A stretch of DNA of 64,000 nucleotides from Ardenticatenaceae bacterium (GCA_020634415.1 JACKBT010000025.1:1-64000), one strand, 5' to 3'; positions 42,148 to 51,176 are shown, counted from the stretch's first letter. Notes: generated by a model not told the origin, from the sequence alone. Made by a program: numbers and translations.

Positions 42148-42297
42148 TTAGAGGAAGAGGCTCATGAGGCTTTTGAGCAGGCTGCTCTTGCTGTTTTGTT
42201 GGGCTGCTTTTGTTTGCAACCGATGGTTGGCCGCTTCTTTTAACAATTCGTTGTGACGGGCTTTGCCGTTTTCGTTGGCGATGAATGGATGGTTCAT
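42148..42297 (-). CDS. 49-aa small protein, copy A
   Basis: Frame of 49 codons, MNHPFIANENGKARHNELLK followed by EAANHRLQTKAAQQ and ending LLKSLMSLFL. It is paralogous to the gene 28 bases upstream: both share MNHP, IANEN, KAR, NE, a basic middle and a hydrophobic C-terminus. AAGGAAA lies upstream of the ATG. A helical, amphipathic character is likely. Conservation between the two copies shows they are real genes. Function unknown. Confidence 0.75.
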   Translation of the reverse strand: MNHPFIANENGKARHNELLKEAANHRLQTKAAQQNSKSSLLKSLMSLFL

Positions 42298-42325
42298 TTT
42301 TGATTTCCTTTTAGTTGTTTTGGTG

Positions 42326-42475
42326 TTAGATGAATAAGCTGATTATCATGCTGAGCAGTTGGGCGAGGCCGTGCCGCTTGGTAACTTTGCTTTCTAGACG
42401 GTATTGTTCTGCTTCGTATAAAAATTCGTTGTAACGTGCTTTTGCGTTTTCGTTGGCGATGATGGGGTGATTCAT
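42326..42475 (-). CDS. 49-aa small protein, copy B
   Basis: Same length and layout as copy A: MNHPIIANENAKARYNEFLY, then EAEQYRLESKVTKRHG, ending LLSMIISLFI. A perfect AAGGAG site lies six bases before the ATG. The two genes are probably one transcript, ending at the terminator at 42092-42116. The spacing and identical length (150 bases) point to tandem duplication. The Ser-Leu-Phe end could be membrane-active or a degradation tag. Confidence 0.78.
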   Translation of the reverse strand: MNHPIIANENAKARYNEFLYEAEQYRLESKVTKRHGLAQLLSMIISLFI

Positions 42476-42682
42476 GTTTAACTCCTTAGATTGTGTTTGT
42501 ATCTGCTAAATTGTTTTGTTTGATTAATTACTGATAGTATGCCAAACGGCCGTTACCCCATCGTAACCATATCGTGAACAAATCCCCAGATGCCGTTACC
42601 ATTCCATAACCATTGGTACCATCGGCAAAACGTGGGTAAAGAGCGTTCGTCAGGGCAAAATGGCTCTGGTACACTTTTTGTT

Positions 42683-44023
42683 ATGAATGAACCAAGACGA
42701 ATCAATCCTATAACGGTAGCCATCATCGCTTTGGTGCTGGTGGTGGCGGCGGTGGCTGTTGGCTGGCGGGTGGTGAATGGCGACCGTAGTTTGCTGCGAA
42801 ATGTGTCTGTGGGGCATGACCTGATCACGCCCAATGCCGATGGGGTGACGGATGCGATGCCCATCATGTATGAAATTTCTCGCAATGCCACGGTCTCTAT
42901 CTATTTTGATGATGAGGCGGGACGGCGTTTTTATTTTCGGCAGGAGAAGGCGCGAGGGGCGGGTGAGTATGAGGTGTTGTTTAGTGGGGTGGTAGACCCG
43001 TTTACACTGCCGGAGGATGAGATTCAGGCGGAGATTTTGGCGCGGCTGCTGCCTAACGGCCGTTATACCTGGACCATCGAAGCCATAGACGAGCAAAATG
43101 TGCGCGAAACGGCACAAGGCAATGTAACCATTGCCGAGGCCGATACCGAACTGCCTGACATGCGCAACTTTACGGTAGACCGCACCGTCTTTTCGCCCAA
43201 CCGTGATGGCATTAATGATCGGGCGCTGATCCAATTCTTCCTGACCAAAGAGGTGACCGATCTGCGTGTCTTTTTGCTTACGCCAGAGGGCGTGGAAGTG
43301 CCTATCCGCGAATTGGAGCGGGATGTGCCAGCCGATACGGTGGGCCGCCACTATTATGATTACGAGGGCGGTGTGGACAATGGCGAAACGCCGCCGCCGG
43401 ATGGCACGTATCCCATTGTGGCGATTGCTCAAGATTTGGAAGGGCAGCGGCTGCGGGCGGAGACGGAGTTGACGATTGAGTTTGGTGGTGTGCCGCGTGG
43501 TTATATCTTTTCGCCGCCTTCGGGGGATACGTTGGCGTTTAGTGCAACGGCCGTTGCCCTTTGCGAAACCCTCACCTTCACCGTCACGCTGCAAAACGAT
43601 GGCAATACACCGCTGCGCACCACTGGCCCCGCACCGGGCACGATGTACGATTCTGATTGGAACTACAACACCCTGGGCTGGCATACGGAATCGGGGGCCT
43701 GGCGGGTAGCGATTGGTTATGAAAACGAGATCACCAACTATCCCTACCGCTGGGCCATCGGCAGCCAAGAGGATTTGCAGAAAATTGGCGATTATTATTA
43801 CCTGATGCCGGGTGAGCGCACGGTGGTGACGGGGACGATTCGCATAACGGGGCCGTTGGGGGTGCGTAATCCGCAGCCGATGTGGGCGGGTCTTATTCAC
43901 GAGGATGTGGAGATTTCGGCGGACAACAATCGGGTGGATACACAAGCCATTACGATTGACCTGCCAGATGAGGCCAATCGTCAGCCGTGTGCGCCGCGAG
44001 AGATACCGGTTCGTGAGGAGTAG
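42683..44023 (+). CDS. Membrane-anchored protein with FlgD-like Ig domains
   Basis: A 446-aa exported protein: N-terminal helix (residues about 8-28), then two FlgD/CHU_C-type Ig-like domains starting LITPNADGVTDAMPIMYEIS and VFSPNRDGINDRALIQFFLT, the calcium-binding-like D-G-x-N-D motifs. A C-terminal beta domain follows (LTFTVTLQNDGNTPL, YYLMPGERTVVTGTIRITGP), similar in style to NBR1-Ig-like domains. The ATG lies about seven bases after a TACACT -10-like box, so the mRNA may be leaderless. The role is probably structural at the cell surface. Confidence 0.75.
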   Translation: MNEPRRINPITVAIIALVLVVAAVAVGWRVVNGDRSLLRNVSVGHDLITPNADGVTDAMPIMYEISRNATVSIYFDDEAGRRFYFRQEKARGAGEYEVLFSGVVDPFTLPEDEIQAEILARLLPNGRYTWTIEAIDEQNVRETAQGNVTIAEADTELPDMRNFTVDRTVFSPNRDGINDRALIQFFLTKEVTDLRVFLLTPEGVEVPIRELERDVPADTVGRHYYDYEGGVDNGETPPPDGTYPIVAIAQDLEGQRLRAETELTIEFGGVPRGYIFSPPSGDTLAFSATAVALCETLTFTVTLQNDGNTPLRTTGPAPGTMYDSDWNYNTLGWHTESGAWRVAIGYENEITNYPYRWAIGSQEDLQKIGDYYYLMPGERTVVTGTIRITGPLGVRNPQPMWAGLIHEDVEISADNNRVDTQAITIDLPDEANRQPCAPREIPVREE

Positions 44024-44038
44024 ACGGCCGTTCTCGTC

Positions 44039-44067
44039 TTGCTTTCCCCCTATGCTTGCAGTATATT
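44039..44067 (+). promoter_or_regulatory. Sigma-70 type promoter of the phn operon
   Basis: TTGCTT (44039-44044), a 17-base spacer, TATATT (44062-44067). It gives a leader of about 75 bases before phnD, containing one AACGGCCGTT copy. Confidence 0.65.
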
Positions 44068-44149
44068 TCCTTTGTTCGGGGTGAATGATCGTAGGGAAAC
44101 GGCCGTTCCCCTGGCAAGGTTCTATCAAAACTCACTAGGAAGGAGAAAC

Positions 44150-45367
44150 ATGAACAAGTTCAAATTGTATTTAGCAACTTTTCTTATCCTATCTGTGGTC
44201 TTGGCCGCCTGCCAACCACAGACCGTCGAGGTCACTCGCGTCGTTACTGAAACAGAGACCATTGTAGAAACTGTGACCGAAGAAGTGGAAGTCCCCGTTG
44301 AAGTAGAAGTGGAGGTTCCCGTCGAAGTGACCCGCATTGTCACCGAAGTCCAGACCGAAACTGTTGTGGAAACAGTGGAGATGGAAGAAGCTCCGTTGGG
44401 TTCCGAAGAACGGCCGATCAAAGTCCTCTTCGTCCCCTCCGTAGACTCCGATGTCATCGTCACGGGTGGTGAAGTAATGGCGGCAGCCCTTAACGAAGCC
44501 ACCGGCATGAACTTCACCGTCAGCGTCCCCACCAGCTATGCTGCTACCATCGAAGAAATGTGCGCCTCCCCCGATGACACCATCGGCTTCATCCCGGCTC
44601 AGGGTTATGTCCTAGCCAACAACCGTTGTGGTGTTACCGTTGGTGGTGCTGCGGTACGCTTTGGCCTTTCCTGGTACGCCGCACAATTTGTCGTACCCAC
44701 CGACAGCCCGGCTCAATCATTAGAGGATTTAGCAGGCCTCACCTGGTGTATTCCTGATGTGGGTTCGACCTCTGGTTATCTCTACCCCAGCGCCCTCTTC
44801 CTGGAAATGGGCATCGAGCCAGGCGAAATCGTAGAGTCTGGCAGCCACAACAACGCCATGCTTGGTGTTTACAACGGCGAATGTGAGTTTGGCACCGCCT
44901 TCTTCAGCCCCCCCTTATTGCCTGCTGCCGATGACCGCGCCTGGGCTTATGGTGTAGACGATCCTGAAATTTGGCGTAATGCTGATGCCCCTGCTATCCG
45001 CAACGACGCAGGCCGTACTTTCGTGGGCGGCACACCCGATGAAGGTGGGTATCGCATCTTAGATGCGCGTGCGTCTGTCAATGACACGGCGACTGACATC
45101 TTTGACCAAACCCGTATCCTGGCCCTGACCGAGCGTATCCCCAATGATACCGTTTCCTTTGGCCCCGAATTCCCCCTCAACACCGCCAACCAAATCATTG
45201 ATGCGTTGATTGACTTCACCGCTTCTGAAGCCTGTGCAACCTCTATCTGTTCTCAAGACTTCTATAGTTGGACTGGTTTGGAAGCCGTGACTGACAGCTT
45301 CTATGATCCCGTTCGTGATGCTATGAACTATCTGGGCATTACCGAAGATGATGTTTTAGGCGGCTAG
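44150..45367 (+). CDS. phnD: Phosphonate/phosphate-type ABC transporter substrate-binding lipoprotein
   Basis: A 405-aa lipoprotein that captures substrate outside the membrane for PhnCE. Lipobox LAAC near residue 20, then a long Val/Glu/Thr linker (about residues 25-75), then a type II periplasmic-binding fold of the PhnD family (IKVLFVPSVDSDVIVTGGEV, LEDLAGLTWCIPDVGSTSGY, VESGSHNNAMLGVYNGECEF). AGGAAGGAG precedes the ATG. No C-P lyase or phosphite genes are nearby, so phosphate, phosphite or phosphonate are all possible. Confidence 0.9.
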   Translation: MNKFKLYLATFLILSVVLAACQPQTVEVTRVVTETETIVETVTEEVEVPVEVEVEVPVEVTRIVTEVQTETVVETVEMEEAPLGSEERPIKVLFVPSVDSDVIVTGGEVMAAALNEATGMNFTVSVPTSYAATIEEMCASPDDTIGFIPAQGYVLANNRCGVTVGGAAVRFGLSWYAAQFVVPTDSPAQSLEDLAGLTWCIPDVGSTSGYLYPSALFLEMGIEPGEIVESGSHNNAMLGVYNGECEFGTAFFSPPLLPAADDRAWAYGVDDPEIWRNADAPAIRNDAGRTFVGGTPDEGGYRILDARASVNDTATDIFDQTRILALTERIPNDTVSFGPEFPLNTANQIIDALIDFTASEACATSICSQDFYSWTGLEAVTDSFYDPVRDAMNYLGITEDDVLGG

Positions 45368-45370
45368 GAA

Positions 45371-45403
45371 TAGTAAGCAGTAAACAGTGAACAGTAAACA
45401 GCG
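45371..45403. repeat. Tandem AACAGT words after phnD
   Basis: Direct units AGTAAGC, AGTAAAC, AGTGAAC, AGTAAAC just after the phnD stop. No complementary half, unlike most other arrays. Confidence 0.7.
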
Positions 45404-45469
45404 GAAATGGCCGGTAAGCGACTGTGAGACAGAAATTGGTTCTGGTTATTTCCACGATTAAATGAAAAT

Positions 45470-45512
45470 GAAGCCGAGTGATTGAGGAAATGTCACTCGG
45501 CTTCTTTGTTTT
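45470..45512 (+). terminator. Intrinsic terminator between phnD and phnC
   Basis: Stem GAAGCCGAGTGA with complement TCACTCGGCTTC around an 11-base loop, followed by TTTGTTTT. It probably lowers phnC-E expression relative to the binding protein. Confidence 0.85.
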
Positions 45513-45516
45513 AAGA

Positions 45517-45557
45517 TGGGTGTATTGGTGTAGAATATCAGTACACCAATGCACCAC
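45517..45557. repeat. Intercistronic array, GGTGTATT word class
   Basis: GGGTGTATTGGTGTAG, short centre, then CAGTACACCAATGCACCACC. It is immediately upstream of the phnC start, which has no Shine-Dalgarno. Confidence 0.85.
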
Positions 45558-45564
45558 CTTTCTC

Positions 45565-46317
45565 ATGCTAAAAGTCCAAAACCTCACCAAAGTTTATCCT
45601 GATGGTACGCAAGCGTTGACGGACGTAAGTTTTACAGTGCCGGATGGCGAATTTGTGGCTGTGATTGGCCTGAGCGGTTCGGGCAAGAGTACCATGCTGC
45701 GCTGTATTAATCGGCTGATTGAACCGACGAGCGGCGAAATCTGGTGGAATGATATTCGGCTTTCGCACATTACGGGTGAGGAGTTGCGCCGCGCACGGCG
45801 CAAGATTGGCATGATTTTCCAGCATTTTAATTTGGTGGATCGGTCATCGGTGCTGACGAATGTGTTGAGCGGCCGTTTGGGGTATACCAATCCCATTGCC
45901 AGTGTACTCGGCCGTTTCCCCGCCGAAGATGTGGCTCGCGCCCATGCCAGCCTGAAGCGGGTGGGCATTGGTGACAAAGCGGACAATCGCGCTGATGAGT
46001 TGAGTGGGGGGCAGCGGCAGCGGGTGGGCATTGCCCGCGCCCTGATGCAAGAGCCGGAACTGATTTTGGCGGATGAACCAGTTGCCAGTCTGGACCCGGC
46101 GCTGGCGCATAGCATTATGCGCCATTTGCAGCAGATTAATCAGGAGGATGGTATTACGGTTTTGTGCAGTCTGCACTTTTTAGATTTGGTGCAGCAGTAT
46201 GGCACGCGGGCCATTGCTCTGAATGGGGGTAAGCTTGTGTTCGATGGTCATCCCAGTGAAATTGATGATGCCAAGTTCGTGGAAATCTACGGACGGGAAG
46301 CGGAGCGGATTGGGTAG
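45565..46317 (+). CDS. phnC: Phosphonate/phosphate-type ABC transporter ATPase
   Basis: A 250-aa ATPase for the importer. Walker A GLSGSGKST, Q-loop IGMIFQHFNLVDRSS, signature LSGGQRQRVGIARAL, Walker B LILADEPVASLDP and switch His LCSLHFLDLV, all characteristic of PhnC. The ATG at 45565 begins the conserved MLKVQNLTKVYPDG; the upstream part of the frame encodes the terminator and array. No ribosome site is visible. Confidence 0.93.
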   Translation: MLKVQNLTKVYPDGTQALTDVSFTVPDGEFVAVIGLSGSGKSTMLRCINRLIEPTSGEIWWNDIRLSHITGEELRRARRKIGMIFQHFNLVDRSSVLTNVLSGRLGYTNPIASVLGRFPAEDVARAHASLKRVGIGDKADNRADELSGGQRQRVGIARALMQEPELILADEPVASLDPALAHSIMRHLQQINQEDGITVLCSLHFLDLVQQYGTRAIALNGGKLVFDGHPSEIDDAKFVEIYGREAERIG

Positions 46318-46380
46318 AGATTGGAGATGAGAGATTGGAGATTAAACGATCTCTAGTCTACGGTTTTCAATCTCTAGTCC
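46316..46380. repeat. Intercistronic array, GGAGATT word class
   Basis: Begins at the phnC stop: AGAGATTGGAGATGAGAGAT and TGGAGATT, then complementary GATCTCTAGTC and CAATCTCTAGTCCCC. It ends about ten bases before the phnE ATG. Confidence 0.85.
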
Positions 46381-46390
46381 CCAAATAAAG

Positions 46391-48034
46391 ATGAAAAACA
46401 ACGACAACGGCCGTTCCCCTCTCCTTACCCCGCTCATTATCGTTGGGCTGGTGCTGTTATATGGTTATGCCATCCAGGTAACACGCATTGACCTGCGTGA
46501 GCCGTTAGAGCCGCAGCGGCAGGAAAACCTCACCAGCCTCATCCGCGATCTGGCCCGTCCCGACTTCCTCGCTTACGAAAACGAGACGCGCAGCACCAAT
46601 ATTTCCCTGCGGATGCCTTGCCCAGAGGAAATTAAAGGCTCGCAAGTGACTTTTGAAGGGCGGGTACTAACTTTGGCCCCCAACTGTGCCACGACGACCC
46701 AAGACCCGTTGACGCTTTCGGGGCAAGGGTTTCAGACCAATGTGCAAGGGGCCGTTTATTGGCATCCGGTGGGCGCGAATACGCCGCGCCGCGTAGCCGA
46801 TATTCGGGCGGACGCGGAGGGTAATTTCGCCGTCCAATTTACTATGCCCGATATTCGTGCCAACGAAGAAGCCCATCGCCTGGAAGTGGTAGAGGTGATT
46901 GACCGGCGCGTGATTGGTCTAAGTGACACCAGTTATGAAGCACTGGACAAAATTCTGGAAACGGTGCTGATGGCCCTGATGGCCTCGACGATTGGCACGA
47001 TTTTGGCGATTCCTATCTCTTTTATGGCGGCGCGGAATTTGATGGCGGATGTGAAGCTGCCGTTGGCGGCGGTGATGAGTGCTGTTATCGCCGCCCCTCT
47101 GGCGGCTGGTGTGGGTTGGTGGCTCACCCATCAACTTGTGACCCTTTCGGGATTAACGGGTGTGTCCCTTCATTTGGACAGCCTGGGGTTTATTGGCAAT
47201 TTCATCCAGGTTTTGTTTGATTTGCTGGTGATTTTGCTGCCTATTCTGGTGGGGCTGGTTTTGGCTATGGTGTCGGCTTCTTGGGGGGCGTATTATGGGC
47301 AGGAGATGGTGCTGCGGTTGGATAGGGGTGTGGCGAAAGGGGGAACGGCCGTCTTGACTGCTTTGGGAACGGCCGTCTTCATCTTTGTCATCGGCTATGC
47401 CTTTTTTAGTGTCAATCTGTTGGGGCTGCGTGAACTCATTTTGGCTAGCAGCACATCGCCCCTTACCTACTTGCTTTGGCCTATGCTGGTTGTGAGTGTG
47501 ATAACGGCCGTTCTCTCCCTGCGCCGCGAACCCAAACAACAAGTACCCATCGGCATGGCCATATACTCCACCACACGCGGCACACTCAACGCCATTCGCT
47601 CCATCGAACCCATCATGATGGGCTTCGTCTTTGTCGTCTGGGTAGGGCTAGGCCCATTTGCAGGCATCATGGCCCTCATGCTCCATTCTGTTGCCGATTT
47701 AGGCAAGCTCTTCTCCGAGCAGGTGGAGAACATTGACGAAGGCCCTCGTGAGGCCATTACCGCCACCGGGGCCAACAGCGTGCAAACCATTGTCTATGCC
47801 GTGTGGCCACAAATTGTGCCCCATTACATCGCCTACATTTTTTACCGCTGGGACATCAACGTGCGCCTTTCTACCATTATCGGTTTTGTGGGCGGTGGCG
47901 GCATCGGCTTTGTCTTGCAGCGTTTCCTCAACCAACTGCTATATCGTCAAGCCAGCGTCATGGTCATTGCCATCGCCCTGGTCGTGACGATTTTGGACAA
48001 TATTAGCTCGCGTATTCGGCGAAGGATTATTTAA
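46391..48034 (+). CDS. phnE: PhnE-type permease with extracytoplasmic domain
   Basis: A 547-aa permease, about twice the length of classical PhnE (about 260-280). Helix 1 (residues about 12-30) is followed by an extracytoplasmic block (about 35-170) with beta character and two cysteines (MPCPEE, LAPNCATTT), then the permease core. The ATPase-coupling loop is EAITATGANSVQTIVYAVWP, followed by FYRWDINVRLSTIIGFVGGG. Extra helices are inserted mid-core. A paralogue follows. Confidence 0.9.
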   Translation: MKNNDNGRSPLLTPLIIVGLVLLYGYAIQVTRIDLREPLEPQRQENLTSLIRDLARPDFLAYENETRSTNISLRMPCPEEIKGSQVTFEGRVLTLAPNCATTTQDPLTLSGQGFQTNVQGAVYWHPVGANTPRRVADIRADAEGNFAVQFTMPDIRANEEAHRLEVVEVIDRRVIGLSDTSYEALDKILETVLMALMASTIGTILAIPISFMAARNLMADVKLPLAAVMSAVIAAPLAAGVGWWLTHQLVTLSGLTGVSLHLDSLGFIGNFIQVLFDLLVILLPILVGLVLAMVSASWGAYYGQEMVLRLDRGVAKGGTAVLTALGTAVFIFVIGYAFFSVNLLGLRELILASSTSPLTYLLWPMLVVSVITAVLSLRREPKQQVPIGMAIYSTTRGTLNAIRSIEPIMMGFVFVVWVGLGPFAGIMALMLHSVADLGKLFSEQVENIDEGPREAITATGANSVQTIVYAVWPQIVPHYIAYIFYRWDINVRLSTIIGFVGGGGIGFVLQRFLNQLLYRQASVMVIAIALVVTILDNISSRIRRRII

Positions 48035-48036
48035 GA

Positions 48037-48100
48037 GGGTGTATAAGTATATGGGTGTAGATATACCCGTACACCACATACACGGATACACCAATACACC
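48037..48100. repeat. Intercistronic array, GGTGTATT word class
   Basis: GGGTGTATAAGTATATGGGT, then complementary ATATACCCGTACACCACATA and CACGGATACACCAATACACC, which touches the ATG of the second phnE gene with no base between. Confidence 0.88.
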
Positions 48101-49609
48101 ATGAAAGACCAACCACTCACTCCCAAACGCTACCTCTTCCGCACCATCCTGACCTTTGTGGCCTTGTTTTTGCTTTATGCGCTGGCCGTAGAGGTGACGG
48201 AGGTGGATGTGACGCGCTTGCGGGACGAGGGACGGCAGGAGCAGGTGGTGGGGGTGCTGCGTTTGCTGGCCGACCCCGACCTGACGGACCCTGACATTTT
48301 GGATCGGGTATTTGGGGTGGGGAGTGGGCCGTTTACGTTGACGGAGACGCTGCAAAATACGCTGCGCCTGATTGTGGAGACGATTTTTATGGCGCTGATG
48401 GCGACGACGATTGGTACGCTGCTGGCAGTTCCTGTCTCGTTTTTGGCAGCGCGTAACCTCATGATAGAAGTGACGATGCCGCTGGCGGCGATTATGGCGG
48501 CGTTGGTGGCGATTCCAGTTGGTGGGGGTGTGGCCTGGTTTGTGACGCGCCAATTGTTAAATCTGGCGGGTGGGCTGGTGAGCCAATTGCTGGTGGGGGT
48601 GATGGGGCTGGTGCTGGTGGCCGGGTTGATGGTTGTTTTATGGCGGCAGGGCAGTGGGGGCGGCATGGGGGTGATGATCGGCCGTTCGGTTGGGCTGCTG
48701 CTGTTGTCTCTGTTTGGCCTGGGGTTGCTGGCCGGGGTGGGCAGCCCGTTGGGCAGTTGGCTGTCTGCGCAATTATCGGTTGTGGGTTTGGGTTTTTTGG
48801 GTGAAGCCATGACAGTGGTGGCTGATGTGGTGAGTTTGCTGCTGGCTCCGTTTTTGGGGCTGGTGGGGGCGCTGGTGGCGGCTTCATTGGGCAGCCGCTA
48901 TGGGCAGGAGGCGGTTTTGCGGCTGCCGACAGCGGCCGGGAAGGTGATGACGGCCGTTCTCACCCTGTTCGGTACGGCCGTTCTCATTTACGCCATCGGT
49001 TCGGCTCTCAACTGGCTGTACCAATATGACAACCCGGCCAATTGGACGACGATTCCAGCGGTGGTGGGGGGTGTGGTAGCGGCGGCTTTGTCGTTGTTGG
49101 TGGCCGTGAAACGGCCGTTCCCTAGCGGTGCCATCATCTACGGCATAACCCGCAGCATCCTCAACATCCTGCGCTCCATCGAACCCCTCATTATGGCCGT
49201 TATCTTCGTTGTCTGGGTCGGACTTGGCCCATTTGCGGGCGTACTGGCCCTCACTCTCCACACCATCGCCGCCTTAGGCAAACTTTTCTCCGAACAAATC
49301 GAAGGCATCTCCGAAGGCCCAATTGAGGCCATCACCGCCACAGGCGCCAATCGCCTGCAAACCATCGTCTATGCCGTCATCCCCCAAATCGTCCCCCCCT
49401 ATATCGCCTACACCCTCTACCGTTGGGACATCAATGTGCGCACCTCTACCATCATTGGCTTTGTCGGCGGTGGCGGCATTGGCTTCTTGCTCGACCAAAG
49501 CATTCGCCTGCTGCGCTACCGCGATGCCAGCGTGATGATGCTGGCGATTGCGGTGGTTGTGACCACACTCGATTATGTCAGTTCCCGTGTGCGCAGTCGC
49601 GTGATTTGA
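48101..49609 (+). CDS. phnE: Second PhnE-type permease
   Basis: A 502-aa paralogue of the preceding permease; the two probably form a heterodimer. The coupling loop EAITATGANRLQTIVYAVIP and YRWDINVRTSTIIGFVGGGG are nearly the same as in the first copy. It lacks the large extracytoplasmic block but has a Gly/Val-rich insertion with extra helices (about residues 140-260). No Shine-Dalgarno: an ACACC array touches the ATG. The end overlaps the convergent next gene by 37 bases. Confidence 0.9.
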   Translation: MKDQPLTPKRYLFRTILTFVALFLLYALAVEVTEVDVTRLRDEGRQEQVVGVLRLLADPDLTDPDILDRVFGVGSGPFTLTETLQNTLRLIVETIFMALMATTIGTLLAVPVSFLAARNLMIEVTMPLAAIMAALVAIPVGGGVAWFVTRQLLNLAGGLVSQLLVGVMGLVLVAGLMVVLWRQGSGGGMGVMIGRSVGLLLLSLFGLGLLAGVGSPLGSWLSAQLSVVGLGFLGEAMTVVADVVSLLLAPFLGLVGALVAASLGSRYGQEAVLRLPTAAGKVMTAVLTLFGTAVLIYAIGSALNWLYQYDNPANWTTIPAVVGGVVAAALSLLVAVKRPFPSGAIIYGITRSILNILRSIEPLIMAVIFVVWVGLGPFAGVLALTLHTIAALGKLFSEQIEGISEGPIEAITATGANRLQTIVYAVIPQIVPPYIAYTLYRWDINVRTSTIIGFVGGGGIGFLLDQSIRLLRYRDASVMMLAIAVVVTTLDYVSSRVRSRVI

Positions 49610-50253
49610 GTTAACCAACAAACTTCCCCATCATCGGCCCAATTGATTGCCCATTGCCCTTTGCCGAAGGTGCGGCGCACGCCGCGCAGCAGCTTTTGCA
49701 GCCGTTGGGCAAAGGGCGGCACCGCGGCGCTGGCCGATTGGAAGATGCCTAATTGGGGCAAGGTGAGGCTTTGCTCGTTTGTGGTGAAGGTGTCGGTTGC
49801 CTGGCTGGCAGCGGTAACGGCCGTTCCCCCCACCACCGCCTCCACCATCTCCATCACCACCACATCCCGCCGCACATCCTCCGCTTTCGCTGAATAAACT
49901 TCGCAGAGAGAACAAGCCAATTGCCCCGGCTCCGTAAACTGAATATGGGAGACGCTCGTTGTGGCAAAAAGAGGCTGCACAACCACTGGTTTTTCTAGTT
50001 GGGGGAAGCGGACATCATGATAAAGAACGTGATGTAAAAGCGGGGGATCGGGACAGGAGAAACGGCCGTTCTCCCCCCGCACCAGCAGCCCATCCGCCAC
50101 CGCCCCCTCATAAAACGCATCCAGCAAAATCCCCCCCGACGGCACAGGCAGCCGCACCCGCGCTGCCTGATCCAACAACACACCCCCTTCACCCACGCCC
50201 CGTTTCCGCGCCCGGCCCGAACCCAGCCAGACGAAATAACTCTCAACAGCCAT
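49573..50253 (-). CDS. Orphan PPDK/PEP-synthase N-domain-like protein
   Basis: A 226-aa protein that resembles the two ends of the ATP-binding domain of PEP synthase/PPDK. The N-terminal GGVLLDQAARVRLPVPSGGI is like the GGKxAxLxxLxxxGxxVPxGF region. The C-terminal INWADDGEVCWLTQITRLRT is like the EWAxDxxxLxLLQxRPIT end. The middle is short, and I see no histidine or PEP domain, so it may be degenerate or a stand-alone regulator. It overlaps the end of the second phnE gene and follows the SDR gene. Confidence 0.5.
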   Translation of the reverse strand: MAVESYFVWLGSGRARKRGVGEGGVLLDQAARVRLPVPSGGILLDAFYEGAVADGLLVRGENGRFSCPDPPLLHHVLYHDVRFPQLEKPVVVQPLFATTSVSHIQFTEPGQLACSLCEVYSAKAEDVRRDVVVMEMVEAVVGGTAVTAASQATDTFTTNEQSLTLPQLGIFQSASAAVPPFAQRLQKLLRGVRRTFGKGQWAINWADDGEVCWLTQITRLRTRELT

Positions 50254-50255
50254 AC

Positions 50256-51176
50256 CTACTTCAACAAATCCGTTAACGCCGCTTTGGCTTCCGTATACTT
50301 GAAGCTAAATCCCGCCTCTTGCAGCCGTTGCGGGATCGCTCGCTGCCCATCCAGCACCAGCGTGGCAATTTCGCCCAAAAGCAATTTTAGAGCAAAAGCA
50401 GGGGCGGGAATGAAATGGGGACGGCCCAACACCTGCCCTACCACTTTGCCAAAGTCATTGTTAGTCAAAGGGTTGGGGGCGGTTAGATTATAGACCCCTT
50501 GCGCCGATTCGTTTTCTAACAGAAAAGCGATAGCCTTTACCTCATCATCCAGATGAATCCAGGGCCACCATTGACGGCCGTTGCCCAACTTCCCCCCAGC
50601 AAACAGCTTATATTGCAGCACCACAATCGGCAGCGGCCCATCCTCCAGCGTCAGCACCAGCCCTGTGCGAATGATCACGCGGCGCACCCCCATCGCCTCC
50701 ACCGGTGCGGTTGTCGCTTCCCACGCTACACAAACATCTGCCAAAAAATCATTTCCTGGCGGGGCCGATTCTGTCAGCACTTCCGCGCCGCTCGGCCCAT
50801 AGTAGCCAACGGCCGATGCTTGAATCAGCACTTTGGGTTTGTGCGCCGCCGCCTCAATCCCCGCCACCACCGCCTGGCCCACATCCAAACGGCTCTGGCG
50901 GATGGCCCTTTTGCGTTCGGCCGTCCAACGGCTGGGGATAAACCCCTCACCAGCAATACTGGCTCCGGCCAGATTGATGATAGCTGTGTTGTCGTTAATG
51001 TAAGTGTGCCAGTGATCGGCCGTTTTGCCATCCCACTTCACCCCTTGCGCCCCCGCCGGTAAACTGTACTTCTCTGGCTTACGGCTCAAAACCAGCACCT
51101 CATGCCCATCGGCCAGCAAACGCCGTGTCAACGCCGTCCCAATCGTCCCACTCCCGCCCGTAATCATCACACGCAT
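50256..51176 (-). CDS. TIGR01777-family SDR epimerase
   Basis: A 306-aa extended short-chain dehydrogenase. NAD(P)-binding MITGGSGTIGTALTRRLL at the N-terminus, active-site region QASAVGYYGPSGAEVLTESA, and the C-terminal DUF1731 domain (PAPAFALKLLLGEIATLVLD, GQRAIPQRLQEAGFSF). The family (YfcH-like) has no firmly known substrate. The ATG at 51176 with GGAGAG upstream is preferred to the frame start at 51200. Confidence 0.88.
   Translation of the reverse strand: MRVMITGGSGTIGTALTRRLLADGHEVLVLSRKPEKYSLPAGAQGVKWDGKTADHWHTYINDNTAIINLAGASIAGEGFIPSRWTAERKRAIRQSRLDVGQAVVAGIEAAAHKPKVLIQASAVGYYGPSGAEVLTESAPPGNDFLADVCVAWEATTAPVEAMGVRRVIIRTGLVLTLEDGPLPIVVLQYKLFAGGKLGNGRQWWPWIHLDDEVKAIAFLLENESAQGVYNLTAPNPLTNNDFGKVVGQVLGRPHFIPAPAFALKLLLGEIATLVLDGQRAIPQRLQEAGFSFKYTEAKAALTDLLK

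Noticed and set aside
42650..44128. 492-codon minus-strand frame opposite the Ig-domain gene
   Set aside because: Arg/Ile/His-rich antisense shadow of a well-supported plus-strand gene, without motifs.
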